Origin: Planctomycetota bacterium
Lineage (GTDB): Bacteria; Planctomycetota; Phycisphaerae; Sedimentisphaerales; Anaerobacaceae
Assembly: GCA_020351025.1 (NCBI GenBank)
Contig: CP070728.1
Span: 1,293,798-1,342,882, forward strand
Reading direction: 5' to 3'
DNA: 49,085 nucleotides
Positions within the stretch are counted from its first letter, which is position 1. Each line of letters begins with the position of its first letter. Under the pieces are notes generated by a model. That model ran no database searches and was not told where the DNA came from. It saw nothing but the letters and a program-made list of their open reading frames with translations. Made by a program: the position numbers and the translations under genes. Shown here one piece after another: positions 26,012 through 35,093 of the stretch.

Positions 26012-26935
26012 CTGGCTGATTATCGCGTAAATCTTGACATGTTCGCGGGACCTTTGGACCTGCTGCTGTATCTCGTCCGCAAAGAAGAAATCGACATCTA
26101 CGATATTCCCATCGCAAAAATAACCCACCAATACTTGCGCTACATCGAAATGCTGAAAAAACTTGACATCGATTTGGCCAGCGACTTCTTGGTAATGGCC
26201 TCAACATTAATGCAGATAAAATCGGTGATGCTGCTTCCAAAAGCAGAGCCCGAGCAACTGCAGGCCGATGATTTGACCGACCCGAGAGCAGAGCTTATAC
26301 GCCAGCTCCTCGAATACAAAAAGTTCAAAGATGCTGCCAATTTGCTCGGCACCGCCGCAGATGAGACAAAGAAACGTTTCGCCAGGCCCGATACCATTAT
26401 CCAAAAGCTAAAACCCGATACCCAGCCACAAATTGATATCGAGCAGGTAAACATCTGGGACCTGCTCGAAGCCTTTGACTCTATCATGGAGGCCACGGGC
26501 GCTCATATTGACATTAGTCACATCAAAGATGATACCCCCATTGATTTGTATCAGATAGAAATTCTGCGCCGTTTGCAAACTGAAGGAACAACGACTTTTA
26601 AACAAATCTTCGAGTCAAGACCAAACCGCTTCGTAATGATTGGATTATTCCTGGCGATTCTTGAATTGATTCGGGAAAAACTTATTTGTCTTGAGCAGCC
26701 AAAATCCTCCACCTGCCTATATTTGAAGGCACTAACCGATGAGCCCGCCGAGCAGGCCGTCCAAAAAGCCATCCTTGAACTCGACGAAATTAACATTGAA
26801 CAATCAGCTGAAACTCAACAGCAAAAACTGCAACCCATTCCTATTGCTGAATTGACCCCAAAACCTGAGACTTCGACTGAAAAATACAAAAAAGTCAAAC
26901 ACACCAAAAATTATAAACACCAAACAGAAAACTAA
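26012..26935 (+). CDS. scpA: Segregation and condensation protein ScpA (probable CTG start)
   Basis: The first in-frame ATG (26039) would cut into the conserved N-terminus. Reading back gives ADYRVNLDMFAGPLDLLLYL, the expected ScpA opening, and the frame is closed by the TAA of the previous gene at 26009-26011. Directly after it is CTG at 26012, with AGGAG at 26001-26005 and a 6-bp spacer. I therefore call a CTG start and 307 residues. Family features are GPLDLLLYLVRKEEIDIYDIPIAKIT, the ASDFLVMASTLMQIKSVMLLP helix and the C-terminal winged-helix IFESRPNRFVMIGLFLAILELI. ScpA is the kleisin that joins Smc and ScpB in chromosome condensation. scpB is not in the window. A Lys/Gln/Thr-rich tail ends the protein. 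Confidence 0.85.
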   Translation: MADYRVNLDMFAGPLDLLLYLVRKEEIDIYDIPIAKITHQYLRYIEMLKKLDIDLASDFLVMASTLMQIKSVMLLPKAEPEQLQADDLTDPRAELIRQLLEYKKFKDAANLLGTAADETKKRFARPDTIIQKLKPDTQPQIDIEQVNIWDLLEAFDSIMEATGAHIDISHIKDDTPIDLYQIEILRRLQTEGTTTFKQIFESRPNRFVMIGLFLAILELIREKLICLEQPKSSTCLYLKALTDEPAEQAVQKAILELDEINIEQSAETQQQKLQPIPIAELTPKPETSTEKYKKVKHTKNYKHQTEN

Positions 26936-27077
26936 CTAACTTCGTAACTGAAGTAGGCCCAAGCATACTCCTCGCTTAAAAAACGAAAAACCTAAAACTA
27001 TTTCACAAAAGAAGACTACTCACACCCGCCTTCTATAGGTCCGTCTTGCATTTAAACTTATCTTCGGTGATTAACCT

Positions 27078-27473
27078 TCAGTACCAAATCGTAACTACAA
27101 TATTGGGCTCGGTTTTTTTCGCCTGGATTTCACCCACAACCGTATTGGTTCGTTTTATAACAATGCCCGGATTGTTACGCAGCCAATTGGTGATTTGCTC
27201 ATCAAGAAAAGCTATAGCGCCTGAATGCAGTTTTGTAAAAAAAGTCTTTACGCCCGTGATCCGTTCCGAAGAACTTGCTGTTTCAGCCGGCTTGCTTGTA
27301 ACCGGTGTCACAGCTCCAGATACAGCTTCAACCTTTGGTGCTTCTGCTCTACTGCCCCCACCCAAGTTTAATGGTGAATGTGAAACATTCGAACCACTTG
27401 TATCATCATCAAAAGGGTTAGGTTTGTTAAGATTATTGTCAGAAGAAACCCCACTGTTACTTAAGTTATCCAT
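27078..27473 (-). CDS. Unrecognised small two-part protein
   Basis: ATG 27473 has GGAGGAA 7 bp upstream and gives 131 residues; an ATG at 27497 is possible but has no such site. The N-terminal 70 residues are rich in Ser, Asn, Pro and Gly and look disordered. The C-terminal 60 look folded: VKTFFTKLHSGAIAFLDEQI, then WLRNNPGIVIKRTN, VVGEIQAKKTEPNIVVTIWY. I do not recognise the family with confidence. There is no signal peptide and it is not in an operon (scpA is convergent, rimO divergent). The overlapping plus-strand frame is judged a shadow. Confidence 0.6.
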   Translation of the reverse strand: MDNLSNSGVSSDNNLNKPNPFDDDTSGSNVSHSPLNLGGGSRAEAPKVEAVSGAVTPVTSKPAETASSSERITGVKTFFTKLHSGAIAFLDEQITNWLRNNPGIVIKRTNTVVGEIQAKKTEPNIVVTIWY

Positions 27474-27763
27474 AAACTTTCCTCCACGAAAAATCAAATC
27501 TTAATAATGCCGCCCGGTTCCAACGCGACCTGTCGCTAAACAAAAATGACAACATAATTTAATCAGATATTTCCTCTGCTTCCCGTATTATTTCCATCCT
27601 TCTCTGCCTTAGCTTCTGCTTCTCAACCTCAAATGCCGGTAGTAGTTAGTATACATCTATGTTTTGTATCTGCAACTACATTCTACAAAAGTAATCTCTT
27701 TGCCTCTTTGCTAAATTAAAACATTAGACCATTTCGTACTTTTTTGCTACCTTTTATTGAACT

Positions 27764-29110
27764 ATGGCAATGAAAATCTCCCCAAAACCTGTAACTGTCG
27801 GTTTTATAGCGCTTGGATGTCCCAAAAATATTGTCGATAGCGAAAGGATGTTAGCCAAAATCGCACAGGCTCATTTTCTGATAACCGCCGAGCCCCACAA
27901 TGCCGATGTCATTGTCATCAATACCTGTGGCTTCATTGCGCCGGCCAAGACCGAAGCCCTCGAAGAAATAAAACACGCTGTAGAATGTAAAATCCGCGGA
28001 ACTGTAAAAAAAGTAATAGTCGCAGGATGTCTCCCGGAAAGATTAGGAAACGACCTATTAAACCAGGTTGATGGTATTGATGCAATTCTCGGTCTTGCTC
28101 ACCGGGATGCAATAGCCCAGATTATAAAAGAAACTCTTTCGTCCAGCCGGCCTGTTGCTTACCTCGACCGGCAACAACAAACAATCCTAGACGACAGAAC
28201 CAGATTACTTATCACGCCACCCCACTGGGCATACCTTCGAATCAGTGAGGGCTGCAACCATATGTGCTCGTTTTGTACAGTCCCTGCTATCAGAGGCCCA
28301 TTCCGAAGCAAACCTAAAAAACTCGTCCTCGCCGAAGCTACTGAGTTAGTACGCGCCGGTGCAGTCGAATTAAATGTCATTGCACAGGACACCACTTATT
28401 ACGGCCACGATTTGAAACTAAAAAAAGACCTGGCCGCACTTGCAAGCGAGCTTGAAAAAATTGACGAGCTGGTATGGATTAGATTGATGTATCTATACCC
28501 AGCAGGAATCAACGATAAACTAATCGATACCATTGCAAAAAGTAAGAAAATCCTCCACTATATTGATATGCCAATCCAGCACATAAACGATAAAATTCTA
28601 AAAGATATGCGACGGCCTGACTCAAAAAAACGCGTCTCCCGACTAATTGAAAACTTGCGACAAGCCTGCCCTGATATCATACTGCGAACAACTGTAATAG
28701 TGGGTTTCCCCGGCGAAACTGACCAGCAATTCAACGAGTTATTAGAATTTATCAAATGGGCTGAATTTGACGCCTTGGGCTGCTTTAAATACTATGCTGA
28801 ATCCGGCACCAAAGCTGCCAAAATGCCCAGCCAGGTCCCGGATGAAATAAAACAACAACGCCTCGAAGAACTAATGCTGACCCAGCAGAAAATCGCCTTT
28901 GCCAAAAACGCTGAATACATCGGCTCAACTCTTACTTGTCTCGTCGACTCCGTTGATAATAAGGGCACCGGCCAAGGACGCTTTTACGGCCAGGCACCTG
29001 ATATCGACAGCGTTTGCATTATAAAAAATTGCTCAGCACCCCACGGCAAATTCATCGATTCTAAAGTTATTGGCACAAAAGATTACGATTTAGTTGTCGA
29101 GCAAATTTAG
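27764..29110 (+). CDS. rimO: Ribosomal protein S12 methylthiotransferase RimO
   Basis: The protein has 448 residues. The N-terminal UPF0004 domain has the three cluster cysteines Cys19 (ALGCPKN), Cys55 (INTCGFI) and Cys89 (VAGCLPERL). The radical SAM motif is Cys164-x3-Cys168-x2-Cys171 in SEGCNHMCSFCTVPAIRG, and a C-terminal TRAM-like domain ends the protein. The GCPKN and PAIRGPFRS forms point to RimO rather than MiaB. It adds a methylthio group to an aspartate of ribosomal protein S12. No ribosome site is evident; ATG 27770 is an alternative start. pgsA follows 37 bp later. Confidence 0.93.
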   Translation: MAMKISPKPVTVGFIALGCPKNIVDSERMLAKIAQAHFLITAEPHNADVIVINTCGFIAPAKTEALEEIKHAVECKIRGTVKKVIVAGCLPERLGNDLLNQVDGIDAILGLAHRDAIAQIIKETLSSSRPVAYLDRQQQTILDDRTRLLITPPHWAYLRISEGCNHMCSFCTVPAIRGPFRSKPKKLVLAEATELVRAGAVELNVIAQDTTYYGHDLKLKKDLAALASELEKIDELVWIRLMYLYPAGINDKLIDTIAKSKKILHYIDMPIQHINDKILKDMRRPDSKKRVSRLIENLRQACPDIILRTTVIVGFPGETDQQFNELLEFIKWAEFDALGCFKYYAESGTKAAKMPSQVPDEIKQQRLEELMLTQQKIAFAKNAEYIGSTLTCLVDSVDNKGTGQGRFYGQAPDIDSVCIIKNCSAPHGKFIDSKVIGTKDYDLVVEQI

Positions 29111-29147
29111 TATTGAATTATATCACAAATAAAGTAAACTCGTCACC

Positions 29148-29756
29148 ATGCTAAGACTCATTCCGAATATTCTGACTTTTGGAAGGCTCATCTTAACTCT
29201 CGTCTTTCTGTTTATGATTCTCTACTCCCCTTATCTCGAAAACATATCGTTCTTTCTGGATATTGCCTTCGTCATCTTCGTCATAGCCGGCCTCAGTGAT
29301 ATTGTCGATGGCATAGTGGCACGTAGCCTCAATGTCACCAGTAAATTCGGCAGAATGATGGACCCGCTCGTCGACAAAATCCTCGTATGCGGTACTTTTA
29401 TTTGTCTCGCAATAATTGGTGAACCAAAGCTTTTTAACTTACCTGAAACTACAATGACAGTAATCCACTGGTCCGTGGCGGCTATACTAATCTTAAGAGA
29501 AATCTACGTTACTGTCCTGCGTCACATCGCAGAAGCTCAGGGCGTTAACTTTGCTGCTACTTTCTCCGGCAAAATCAAAATGTTCCTGCAGTCTTTTGCC
29601 ATAGGTACAGTAATAATAAAGATGGCCCATGTCCAAACAGCTACTTGGGGTTACTGGTTCACAACGGTAACGTTTACAATCATGCTGGTTGTTACTGTCG
29701 TATCTGGTATAAGGGCAACCCAAAGATCATCCTGGAAACAGGCCTCGTCGGATTAA
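29148..29756 (+). CDS. pgsA: CDP-diacylglycerol--glycerol-3-phosphate phosphatidyltransferase
   Basis: The protein has 202 residues and several membrane helices. The CDP-alcohol phosphotransferase motif is complete: Asp51, Asp54-Gly, Ala-Arg, Gly68, Asp72 and Asp76 in SDIVDGIVARSLNVTSKFGR followed by MMDPLVDK. The NILTFGRL opening fits PgsA. It makes phosphatidylglycerol phosphate in the inner membrane. It is probably co-transcribed with rimO. Its stop overlaps that of convergent thi4 by 4 bp. Confidence 0.88.
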   Translation: MLRLIPNILTFGRLILTLVFLFMILYSPYLENISFFLDIAFVIFVIAGLSDIVDGIVARSLNVTSKFGRMMDPLVDKILVCGTFICLAIIGEPKLFNLPETTMTVIHWSVAAILILREIYVTVLRHIAEAQGVNFAATFSGKIKMFLQSFAIGTVIIKMAHVQTATWGYWFTTVTFTIMLVVTVVSGIRATQRSSWKQASSD

Positions 29757-30505
29757 ACCGCTAATTTATTTTTTATCAATTCAGCAACTTTCTTTCCGGA
29801 CTTTAACATACCCCCAAAAATAGGGCCCATTCTCGGTAGATTATAAACATCGCATACAGCCATACCTGCAGCATAAAGCCCAGGATAAACTTCGCCTGTT
29901 TTCTCAACAACCCCGGCCTCCGATGTCTCCACGTCCATAAAATATTCCTGCAATTCATTTCGGAAAAGTCCCGGCTTCCTTCTCTTGAGCATACTAACCA
30001 GTTCAGCCGGATGCCCTGTCGCATCAATCACAAATCTCGCACAAACACAAAATGGGTCTACATGCAATCTTATAGCTCGGGCGCTCGCGTTATTAACCAC
30101 TACCCCTTTAACTACATCCTCCTTGAGAACAATATCTTCTGCCTCTGTTAAGTTAAAGATTACCGCTCCGGATTTCTTAGCCTTATAGCCCAATGCCGTC
30201 GCAAATTCTATGGCATCTGCTATATACAGAGCTCCCTTTTGCGTTACAGACACACCAATTTCATCCAAAATGTCCTTATCTTCGAAAGTAACAACATTAT
30301 AGCCGGCAGCACCTCCCCAGATCCCTCCACCTATCGAAAGCTTCTTTTCAATTATGGTCGTCTTGACTGCCGAACCCGCCAGGTAATAACCGGCTGCCAG
30401 ACCGGCAGGACCAGCACCAACTATAACAACATCGTTCTCAAGATGCTCCGACAGTCTACTGCTGTATGCTTCTATAATCGCTCTGGAAATCTCAATCTCT
30501 TTCAT
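29753..30505 (-). CDS. thi4: THI4-family thiazole synthase, sulfide-dependent (His) type
   Basis: The protein has 250 residues. The dinucleotide motif GAGPAG is at 30-35 (VVIVGAGPAGLAAGYYLA), with GGGIWGGAAGYN, FVIDATGHPAEL and the C-terminal PRMGPIFGGMLKSGKK, all THI4 hallmarks. The residue that donates sulfur in yeast THI4 is a Cys; here the aligned position is His148 in LHVDPF, as in methanogen enzymes. Those use free sulfide and iron and turn over repeatedly, fitting an anaerobic or sulfidic habitat. It forms the thiazole half of thiamine. AAAGGAAAC is the ribosome site, and a TPP riboswitch with its own terminator lies upstream. Confidence 0.9.
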   Translation of the reverse strand: MKEIEISRAIIEAYSSRLSEHLENDVVIVGAGPAGLAAGYYLAGSAVKTTIIEKKLSIGGGIWGGAAGYNVVTFEDKDILDEIGVSVTQKGALYIADAIEFATALGYKAKKSGAVIFNLTEAEDIVLKEDVVKGVVVNNASARAIRLHVDPFCVCARFVIDATGHPAELVSMLKRRKPGLFRNELQEYFMDVETSEAGVVEKTGEVYPGLYAAGMAVCDVYNLPRMGPIFGGMLKSGKKVAELIKNKLAV

Positions 30506-30547
30506 TCTTGTTTCCTTTCATTGCAATTTATTCAGCCCATCGTTAAC

Positions 30548-30575
30548 AAAAAAGCACTCCCGCAAAAGGAGTGCT
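30548..30575 (-). terminator. Riboswitch-controlled terminator upstream of thi4
   Basis: On the minus strand AGCACTCC and GGAGTGCT pair around a 7-nt loop and are followed by five T (30548-30552). It sits between the TPP riboswitch and thi4, so ligand binding probably favours termination. Confidence 0.85.
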
Positions 30576-30592
30576 TCAAACTTTCATAGTTG

Positions 30593-30696
30593 CCTTCCTT
30601 CGCAGGTCTTAACCTGTTCAGGTTCTTAGGGTCATCGCCTTATCGACGATTTCTCAGCTGTAGCCCAAACTCACGTTTGGTCTTTAGCTCCCCTGG
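30593..30696 (-). promoter_or_regulatory. TPP riboswitch (THI element)
   Basis: Read on the minus strand, the segment contains GGGGAGCT, then GGGCTACAGCTGAGAA (a variant of the GGCTGAGA core), then ACCCTAAGAACCTGAACAGG, GTTAAGACCTGCGAAGGAA. These are the conserved sensor helices of the thiamine pyrophosphate riboswitch in order. It precedes thi4, the expected target, and is followed within 20 bp by an intrinsic terminator. Confidence 0.95.
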
Positions 30697-30798
30697 CTTA
30701 TCCAAGCTTTACTTTCTGCATTCTAACACCCCACAGTAATTACCTCAAGCTTTTCTTTAAACTTTTGCATTCACACTAATAAATACACAAACCGCACA

Positions 30799-30827
30799 TT
30801 GACATAGTCAGGCCCGCGGCTTATTAT
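30799..30827 (+). promoter_or_regulatory. Promoter of dnaE
   Basis: TTGACA (30799-30804) and TATTAT (30822-30827) have a 17-bp spacer. The dnaE leader would be about 32 bases and has no visible ribosome site. Confidence 0.65.
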
Positions 30828-30865
30828 GTATATCCTGACCGTAATTTTAATGGACAATTTAAACT

Positions 30866-33800
30866 ATGGCTAATAAAGCATTTACGCATCTCCACCTGCA
30901 CAGCCAATATTCACTCCTTGACGGCGCAATTGCCTTCGACAAATTGCTAAAGCGATGCAAAGAGCTCCAAATGGATACCATAGCCGTTACCGACCACGGA
31001 AATATGTTCGGCACCGTCGAATTCTACACTAAAGCTCTCGATGCACACATGAAGCCTATACTTGGCATCGAAGCCTACATCGCACCACGCACCAGGTTCG
31101 ACAAACAAAAATGCTCTATTACCGATGCCGCATACCATCTGCTCATCCTCGCCGAAAATAATACCGGCTATCAGAACCTTCTAAAGCTCGCAAGCATCGG
31201 CTTCACCGAAGGATTTTACTACCGACCAAGAATTGACAAAGAAATCCTTGCCGAACTAAACGAAGGGCTGCTCGCCACTTCAGCCTGTCTAAAAGGCGAG
31301 ATTCCCACCCTGCTGGCCAACGGCGACGAAACAGCTGCCGCCAAAGCCGCAGAAAGCTACGTAAAAATGTTCGGACCGGACAGATTCTTCATCGAAATCC
31401 AAACCCACGAAGAAGACAACCCAAATATTCAGCAGGCATTAGTTAACCTCGCTAAAAAAATGGGACTGCCCTTAGTCGCAACAAACGATGTACACTTCTT
31501 ACATCAAGATGATTATGAAGCACACAATTGTTTATGCTGTATAAGCACCGGGAAAAACGCCGACGACCCCTCCAGAATGATATACCCAAGAGATGTCTTC
31601 TTGAAAAGCCCTGAACAAATGTATCATCTCTTCACAGAAATTACCGAAGCTTGTGATAATACCTTGGCTATTGCAAACCGATGTAACGTTGTGCTTGACC
31701 TGAAAACTCGTCACGCCCCCGTTTTCAAATCCGCCGATCGCTCAACTCCTAACCAGCTCCTAACCAGATTGTGCTACGAAGGAGCAAAACAGCGATACGG
31801 CAAAATCACCGAACAAATAAAAAACAGACTCGATAGAGAGCTCGACGTGATAGAATCAAAGGGCTTTGCTAGCTATTTTCTTATCGTCTGGGACTTCTGT
31901 AACTACGCACACAAAAATAATATCCCTGTTGGGGCAAGGGGTAGTGCCGTAGGCACGCTTGCCGGATATTGCCTCGGCTTCTGCGACGTTGACCCAATCC
32001 GATACGACCTGCTTTTCGAACGCTTTATGGACCCCCATCGCAACGAAATGCCCGATGTTGATATCGATATCTGTCAGGCTCATCGTGCAAAAATTATCGA
32101 CTATGTCCGACAAAAATATGGCCACGTCGCGCAAATCATAACCTTCGGAACAATGAAAGCACGCGCCGTTATTCGAGACGTCTGCCGAGTACTCGGCGTG
32201 CCATTACATGAAGCAGACAGATTAGCAAAGCTTGTTCCCTTCTCTCTTGATATGACCCTCGATAAGGCCATAAAAACCGAGCCGCAGCTAAAACAAGCAT
32301 ACGAACAAAGCGAGCAGACCAGAAAAGTTATTGACATCTGCAAAAAGCTAGAGGGCCTTACCCGGCACGCTTCCGTTCACGCCGCCGGCGTCGTCATTGC
32401 TGACGAGCCCCTTACCAATTTTATTCCCCTCTATAAAGCCCCTGATTCCGATGACATTATTACCCAATACGAAGGACCCGTTGTCGAGAAAGTAGGACTG
32501 CTAAAAATGGACTTTCTCGGCCTAAAGACCCTCAGTGTCCTCGAACGGGCCCAACAACTCGTAAACAAAATTCACAGCATAGACATCGACCTGGAAAAAC
32601 TTGACCTTACCGACCCTAAGGTTTTCGAACTGTTCTCAAGTGGCAAAACAAAAGGTGTTTTCCAATTCGAGTCCGGCGGCATGCAGGACCTACTAATTAG
32701 AATGAAGCCGGACAGAATCGAAGACCTTATTGCTGCAAATGCGCTCTATCGACCGGGCCCGATGATACTCATCCCCGACTACATCGAGCGCAAACACGGT
32801 ACAAAATGGCACCTGCCGCACCCCATTATGAAAGAAATCCTCGACGAAACCTACGGCATTATCGTCTACCAGGAACAGGTAATGCGCATCTGCAATCGAC
32901 TCGGAGATATACCGCTCCGCGAGGCCTATACTCTAATCAAAGCTATAAGCAAAAAGAAAGCCCGAACTATTGCAAAAGAAAGGGAAAGATTCATAGAAGG
33001 CTGTGTCGATAAAGGACTAACAAAAAATCAGGCAAAACAAATTTTCGAATTCATCGAACGCTTCGCTGGATACGGCTTCAACAAAAGCCATTCAACACGC
33101 TATGCCTTCATCGCCTATCAGACCGCCTATATGAAAGCCCATTGGCCAGTAGAGTTTATGGCTGCCTTGCTGACCTATGAAATGGACAACACCGACAAGG
33201 TCGTCGATTATATCGCCGAGTGCACTGAATTGGCTATAGAGGTCAGGCCCCCCGATATAAACGAAAGCGGCGTCGATTTTACACCCCTCTATAAAGGTAC
33301 AGGAAAAGACAAAAAAGGCGTGATACGTTTTGGGCTCGCCGCCGTAAAAGGTGTTGGCGAAAAAGCCGTCGAACAAATTACCACAACCCGTGAAAAAATC
33401 GGCCCTTTCAAAAGCCTGTTCCATTTCTGCGAAAATATCGATTTAAGAATTGTCAACAAACAGGTGCTCGAAGCCCTGATAAAAGCTGGAGCCTTCGACA
33501 GGCTCGGTGGAAATCGCGCACAAATGACCGCTGGCCTCGAAAAAGCAATGCACATAGGGGCTAGACTCCAGGCAGACAAGCAAAACGGCCAAATGAACTT
33601 CTTCGGTCAACTCCAACAAGATAGCGAATATGCAAAAGACGCAGAACACCTGCCAAAAGTACCACCCTGGCCTGAAACTCAAATGCTGACTTACGAAAAA
33701 CAGGTCCTCGGTTTCTATATAACAAGCAACCCATTAAGCCACCACGCTGAGACAATTAACCTTTACTCAACGCTAAACACTTCACAATTGACCGACTTCC

Positions 33801-34318
33801 ACCAGGACAGACAAATCGTCATCGGCGGAATGATAACAAAAATAAGATACAATCTTACAAAGACCGGCCGAAATGCAGGCTCAAAAATGGCCGTCTTCAT
33901 ACTTGAAGATTTGCAGGGTTCGGCGGAAGTGGTAATGTTCCCGGATGTCCTAAACAGATACGGCAATCTACTCGTCAAAGACACAATCGTGTTTGCAAAA
34001 GGAAAACTCGATTTCAGGAGGGAAAAACCAAATATCTTAGCCGTCGAACTGATAACCCTCGAAGAGGTAACCGAAAAATTAGCCGGCAAAGTCAAAATTT
34101 CGCTCAATGCAGAAAATGTTACTAAAGAAAAAGTCGCCGAGATTAAAAGCATCTGCCAGCACCACAAAGGCCGAAGCCCGGTCTACATAGCAATAAGAAC
34201 CAACAAAGGAAAAGTTTACGCAGCCGCCGACAGACAATTATCAGTCAACGCCAACCTGGATTTTTGTAGAAAAATGCGACAGCTCGTCGGCCCCGAAAAC
34301 TTCCAATTAACAAAATAA
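30866..34318 (+). CDS. dnaE: DNA polymerase III alpha subunit
   Basis: The protein has 1150 residues, close to the usual DnaE length. The N-terminal PHP domain opens FTHLHLHSQYSLLDGAI and has AVTDHGNMFG. The polymerase core includes GARGSAVGTLAGYCLGFCDVDP and the catalytic PDVDIDICQAHR (metal-binding Asp residues), later KMDFLGLKTL. FVAYQTAYMKAHWP-type and helix-hairpin-helix regions follow, then an OB-fold (IVIGGMITKIRYNLTKTGR) near 985-1065. No intein or truncation is seen. It is the chromosomal replicase catalytic subunit. Its neighbours tmk and holB downstream are also replication-related. Confidence 0.96.
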   Translation: MANKAFTHLHLHSQYSLLDGAIAFDKLLKRCKELQMDTIAVTDHGNMFGTVEFYTKALDAHMKPILGIEAYIAPRTRFDKQKCSITDAAYHLLILAENNTGYQNLLKLASIGFTEGFYYRPRIDKEILAELNEGLLATSACLKGEIPTLLANGDETAAAKAAESYVKMFGPDRFFIEIQTHEEDNPNIQQALVNLAKKMGLPLVATNDVHFLHQDDYEAHNCLCCISTGKNADDPSRMIYPRDVFLKSPEQMYHLFTEITEACDNTLAIANRCNVVLDLKTRHAPVFKSADRSTPNQLLTRLCYEGAKQRYGKITEQIKNRLDRELDVIESKGFASYFLIVWDFCNYAHKNNIPVGARGSAVGTLAGYCLGFCDVDPIRYDLLFERFMDPHRNEMPDVDIDICQAHRAKIIDYVRQKYGHVAQIITFGTMKARAVIRDVCRVLGVPLHEADRLAKLVPFSLDMTLDKAIKTEPQLKQAYEQSEQTRKVIDICKKLEGLTRHASVHAAGVVIADEPLTNFIPLYKAPDSDDIITQYEGPVVEKVGLLKMDFLGLKTLSVLERAQQLVNKIHSIDIDLEKLDLTDPKVFELFSSGKTKGVFQFESGGMQDLLIRMKPDRIEDLIAANALYRPGPMILIPDYIERKHGTKWHLPHPIMKEILDETYGIIVYQEQVMRICNRLGDIPLREAYTLIKAISKKKARTIAKERERFIEGCVDKGLTKNQAKQIFEFIERFAGYGFNKSHSTRYAFIAYQTAYMKAHWPVEFMAALLTYEMDNTDKVVDYIAECTELAIEVRPPDINESGVDFTPLYKGTGKDKKGVIRFGLAAVKGVGEKAVEQITTTREKIGPFKSLFHFCENIDLRIVNKQVLEALIKAGAFDRLGGNRAQMTAGLEKAMHIGARLQADKQNGQMNFFGQLQQDSEYAKDAEHLPKVPPWPETQMLTYEKQVLGFYITSNPLSHHAETINLYSTLNTSQLTDFHQDRQIVIGGMITKIRYNLTKTGRNAGSKMAVFILEDLQGSAEVVMFPDVLNRYGNLLVKDTIVFAKGKLDFRREKPNILAVELITLEEVTEKLAGKVKISLNAENVTKEKVAEIKSICQHHKGRSPVYIAIRTNKGKVYAAADRQLSVNANLDFCRKMRQLVGPENFQLTK

Positions 34319-34324
34319 CCAAAG

Positions 34325-34374
34325 GTCATCCTGAGCGAGGTGAAGGTTCTGGCCTTCATAAGATAAATATCTTA
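34325..34374. repeat. Short intergenic element: possible dispersed repeat fragment plus inverted repeat
   Basis: GTCATCCTGAGCGAGG (34325-34340) resembles the start of a dispersed intergenic sequence seen in many bacterial genomes. It is followed by a perfect inverted repeat, TAAGATA and TATCTTA, 2 bp apart (34359-34374), just before tmk. Only one copy is in this window, so repeat status is unproven. Confidence 0.3.
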
Positions 34375-34403
34375 GGATAAGTTACTACGAGGCTTGAAAA
34401 AAG

Positions 34404-35024
34404 ATGAACGATAAATTTTCAGGCAAATTCATCGCCCTCGATGGGCCGGACGGCTGCGGTAAAACTACGCAAACTAAACTTCTATCTCAATGGCTAAAAC
34501 AGCAGGGCGTTGACGTCATAACCTTCCGAGAGCCCGGTGGAACCGCTATCGGTGAAAAAATCCGCCAAATCCTGCTGAACCCCGAACATCTCAATATGAG
34601 CACGTCAGTAGAAGTCCTGCTCTATATGGCCGCCAGAGTCCAGCTCTGGACCGAAAAAATAACACCAGCACTAAAAGAAAATAAATGCATCATCCTCGAC
34701 AGATGGCTTTCCAGCACCTGCGCATATCAAGGCCATGCCGGCGGATTCGGCATAGACAACGTCATAAAACTTGCAACTGATTGCCTTGAAAGACCCTGGC
34801 CGGACCTTACTATTATCCTCGATGTCGACCTTAAAACCGCAGCCCAGAGATTGAATCGCGACCTTGACAGAATGGAACAAAAAGGCGATGGATATCATCA
34901 AAAGGTCCGCCAAGGTTTCCTCAAACTCGCTAAAGAACGAGATGATTTTGTCGTAATTGACGCTGCCGAAGATATAAAAACAATCCACAAAAAAGTAATA
35001 GAAATTGTTGAAAATACATGTTGA
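34404..35024 (+). CDS. tmk: Thymidylate kinase
   Basis: The protein has 206 residues. The P-loop GPDGCGKTT lies in FIALDGPDGCGKTTQTKLL, the substrate-binding REPGGT follows, and the catalytic DR appears as LDRWLSSTCAYQG. It phosphorylates dTMP to dTDP. Together with holB, ricT and metG it forms a well-known conserved gene order in bacteria. Ribosome site: a purine stretch GAAAAAAGA directly before the ATG. Confidence 0.95.
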   Translation: MNDKFSGKFIALDGPDGCGKTTQTKLLSQWLKQQGVDVITFREPGGTAIGEKIRQILLNPEHLNMSTSVEVLLYMAARVQLWTEKITPALKENKCIILDRWLSSTCAYQGHAGGFGIDNVIKLATDCLERPWPDLTIILDVDLKTAAQRLNRDLDRMEQKGDGYHQKVRQGFLKLAKERDDFVVIDAAEDIKTIHKKVIEIVENTC

Positions 35025-35093
35025 CCATGGAGAAATACAATTTCTCTTTTTTTTGAACTTTGATTTTTAATTTTGATTTTTTAATTTACTACG

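Noticed and set aside
27046-27504. A 152-codon plus-strand frame opposite the small gene at 27078-27473
   Set aside because: The minus-strand frame has a strong GGAGGAA site and a folded-looking C-terminus; the plus frame has neither.
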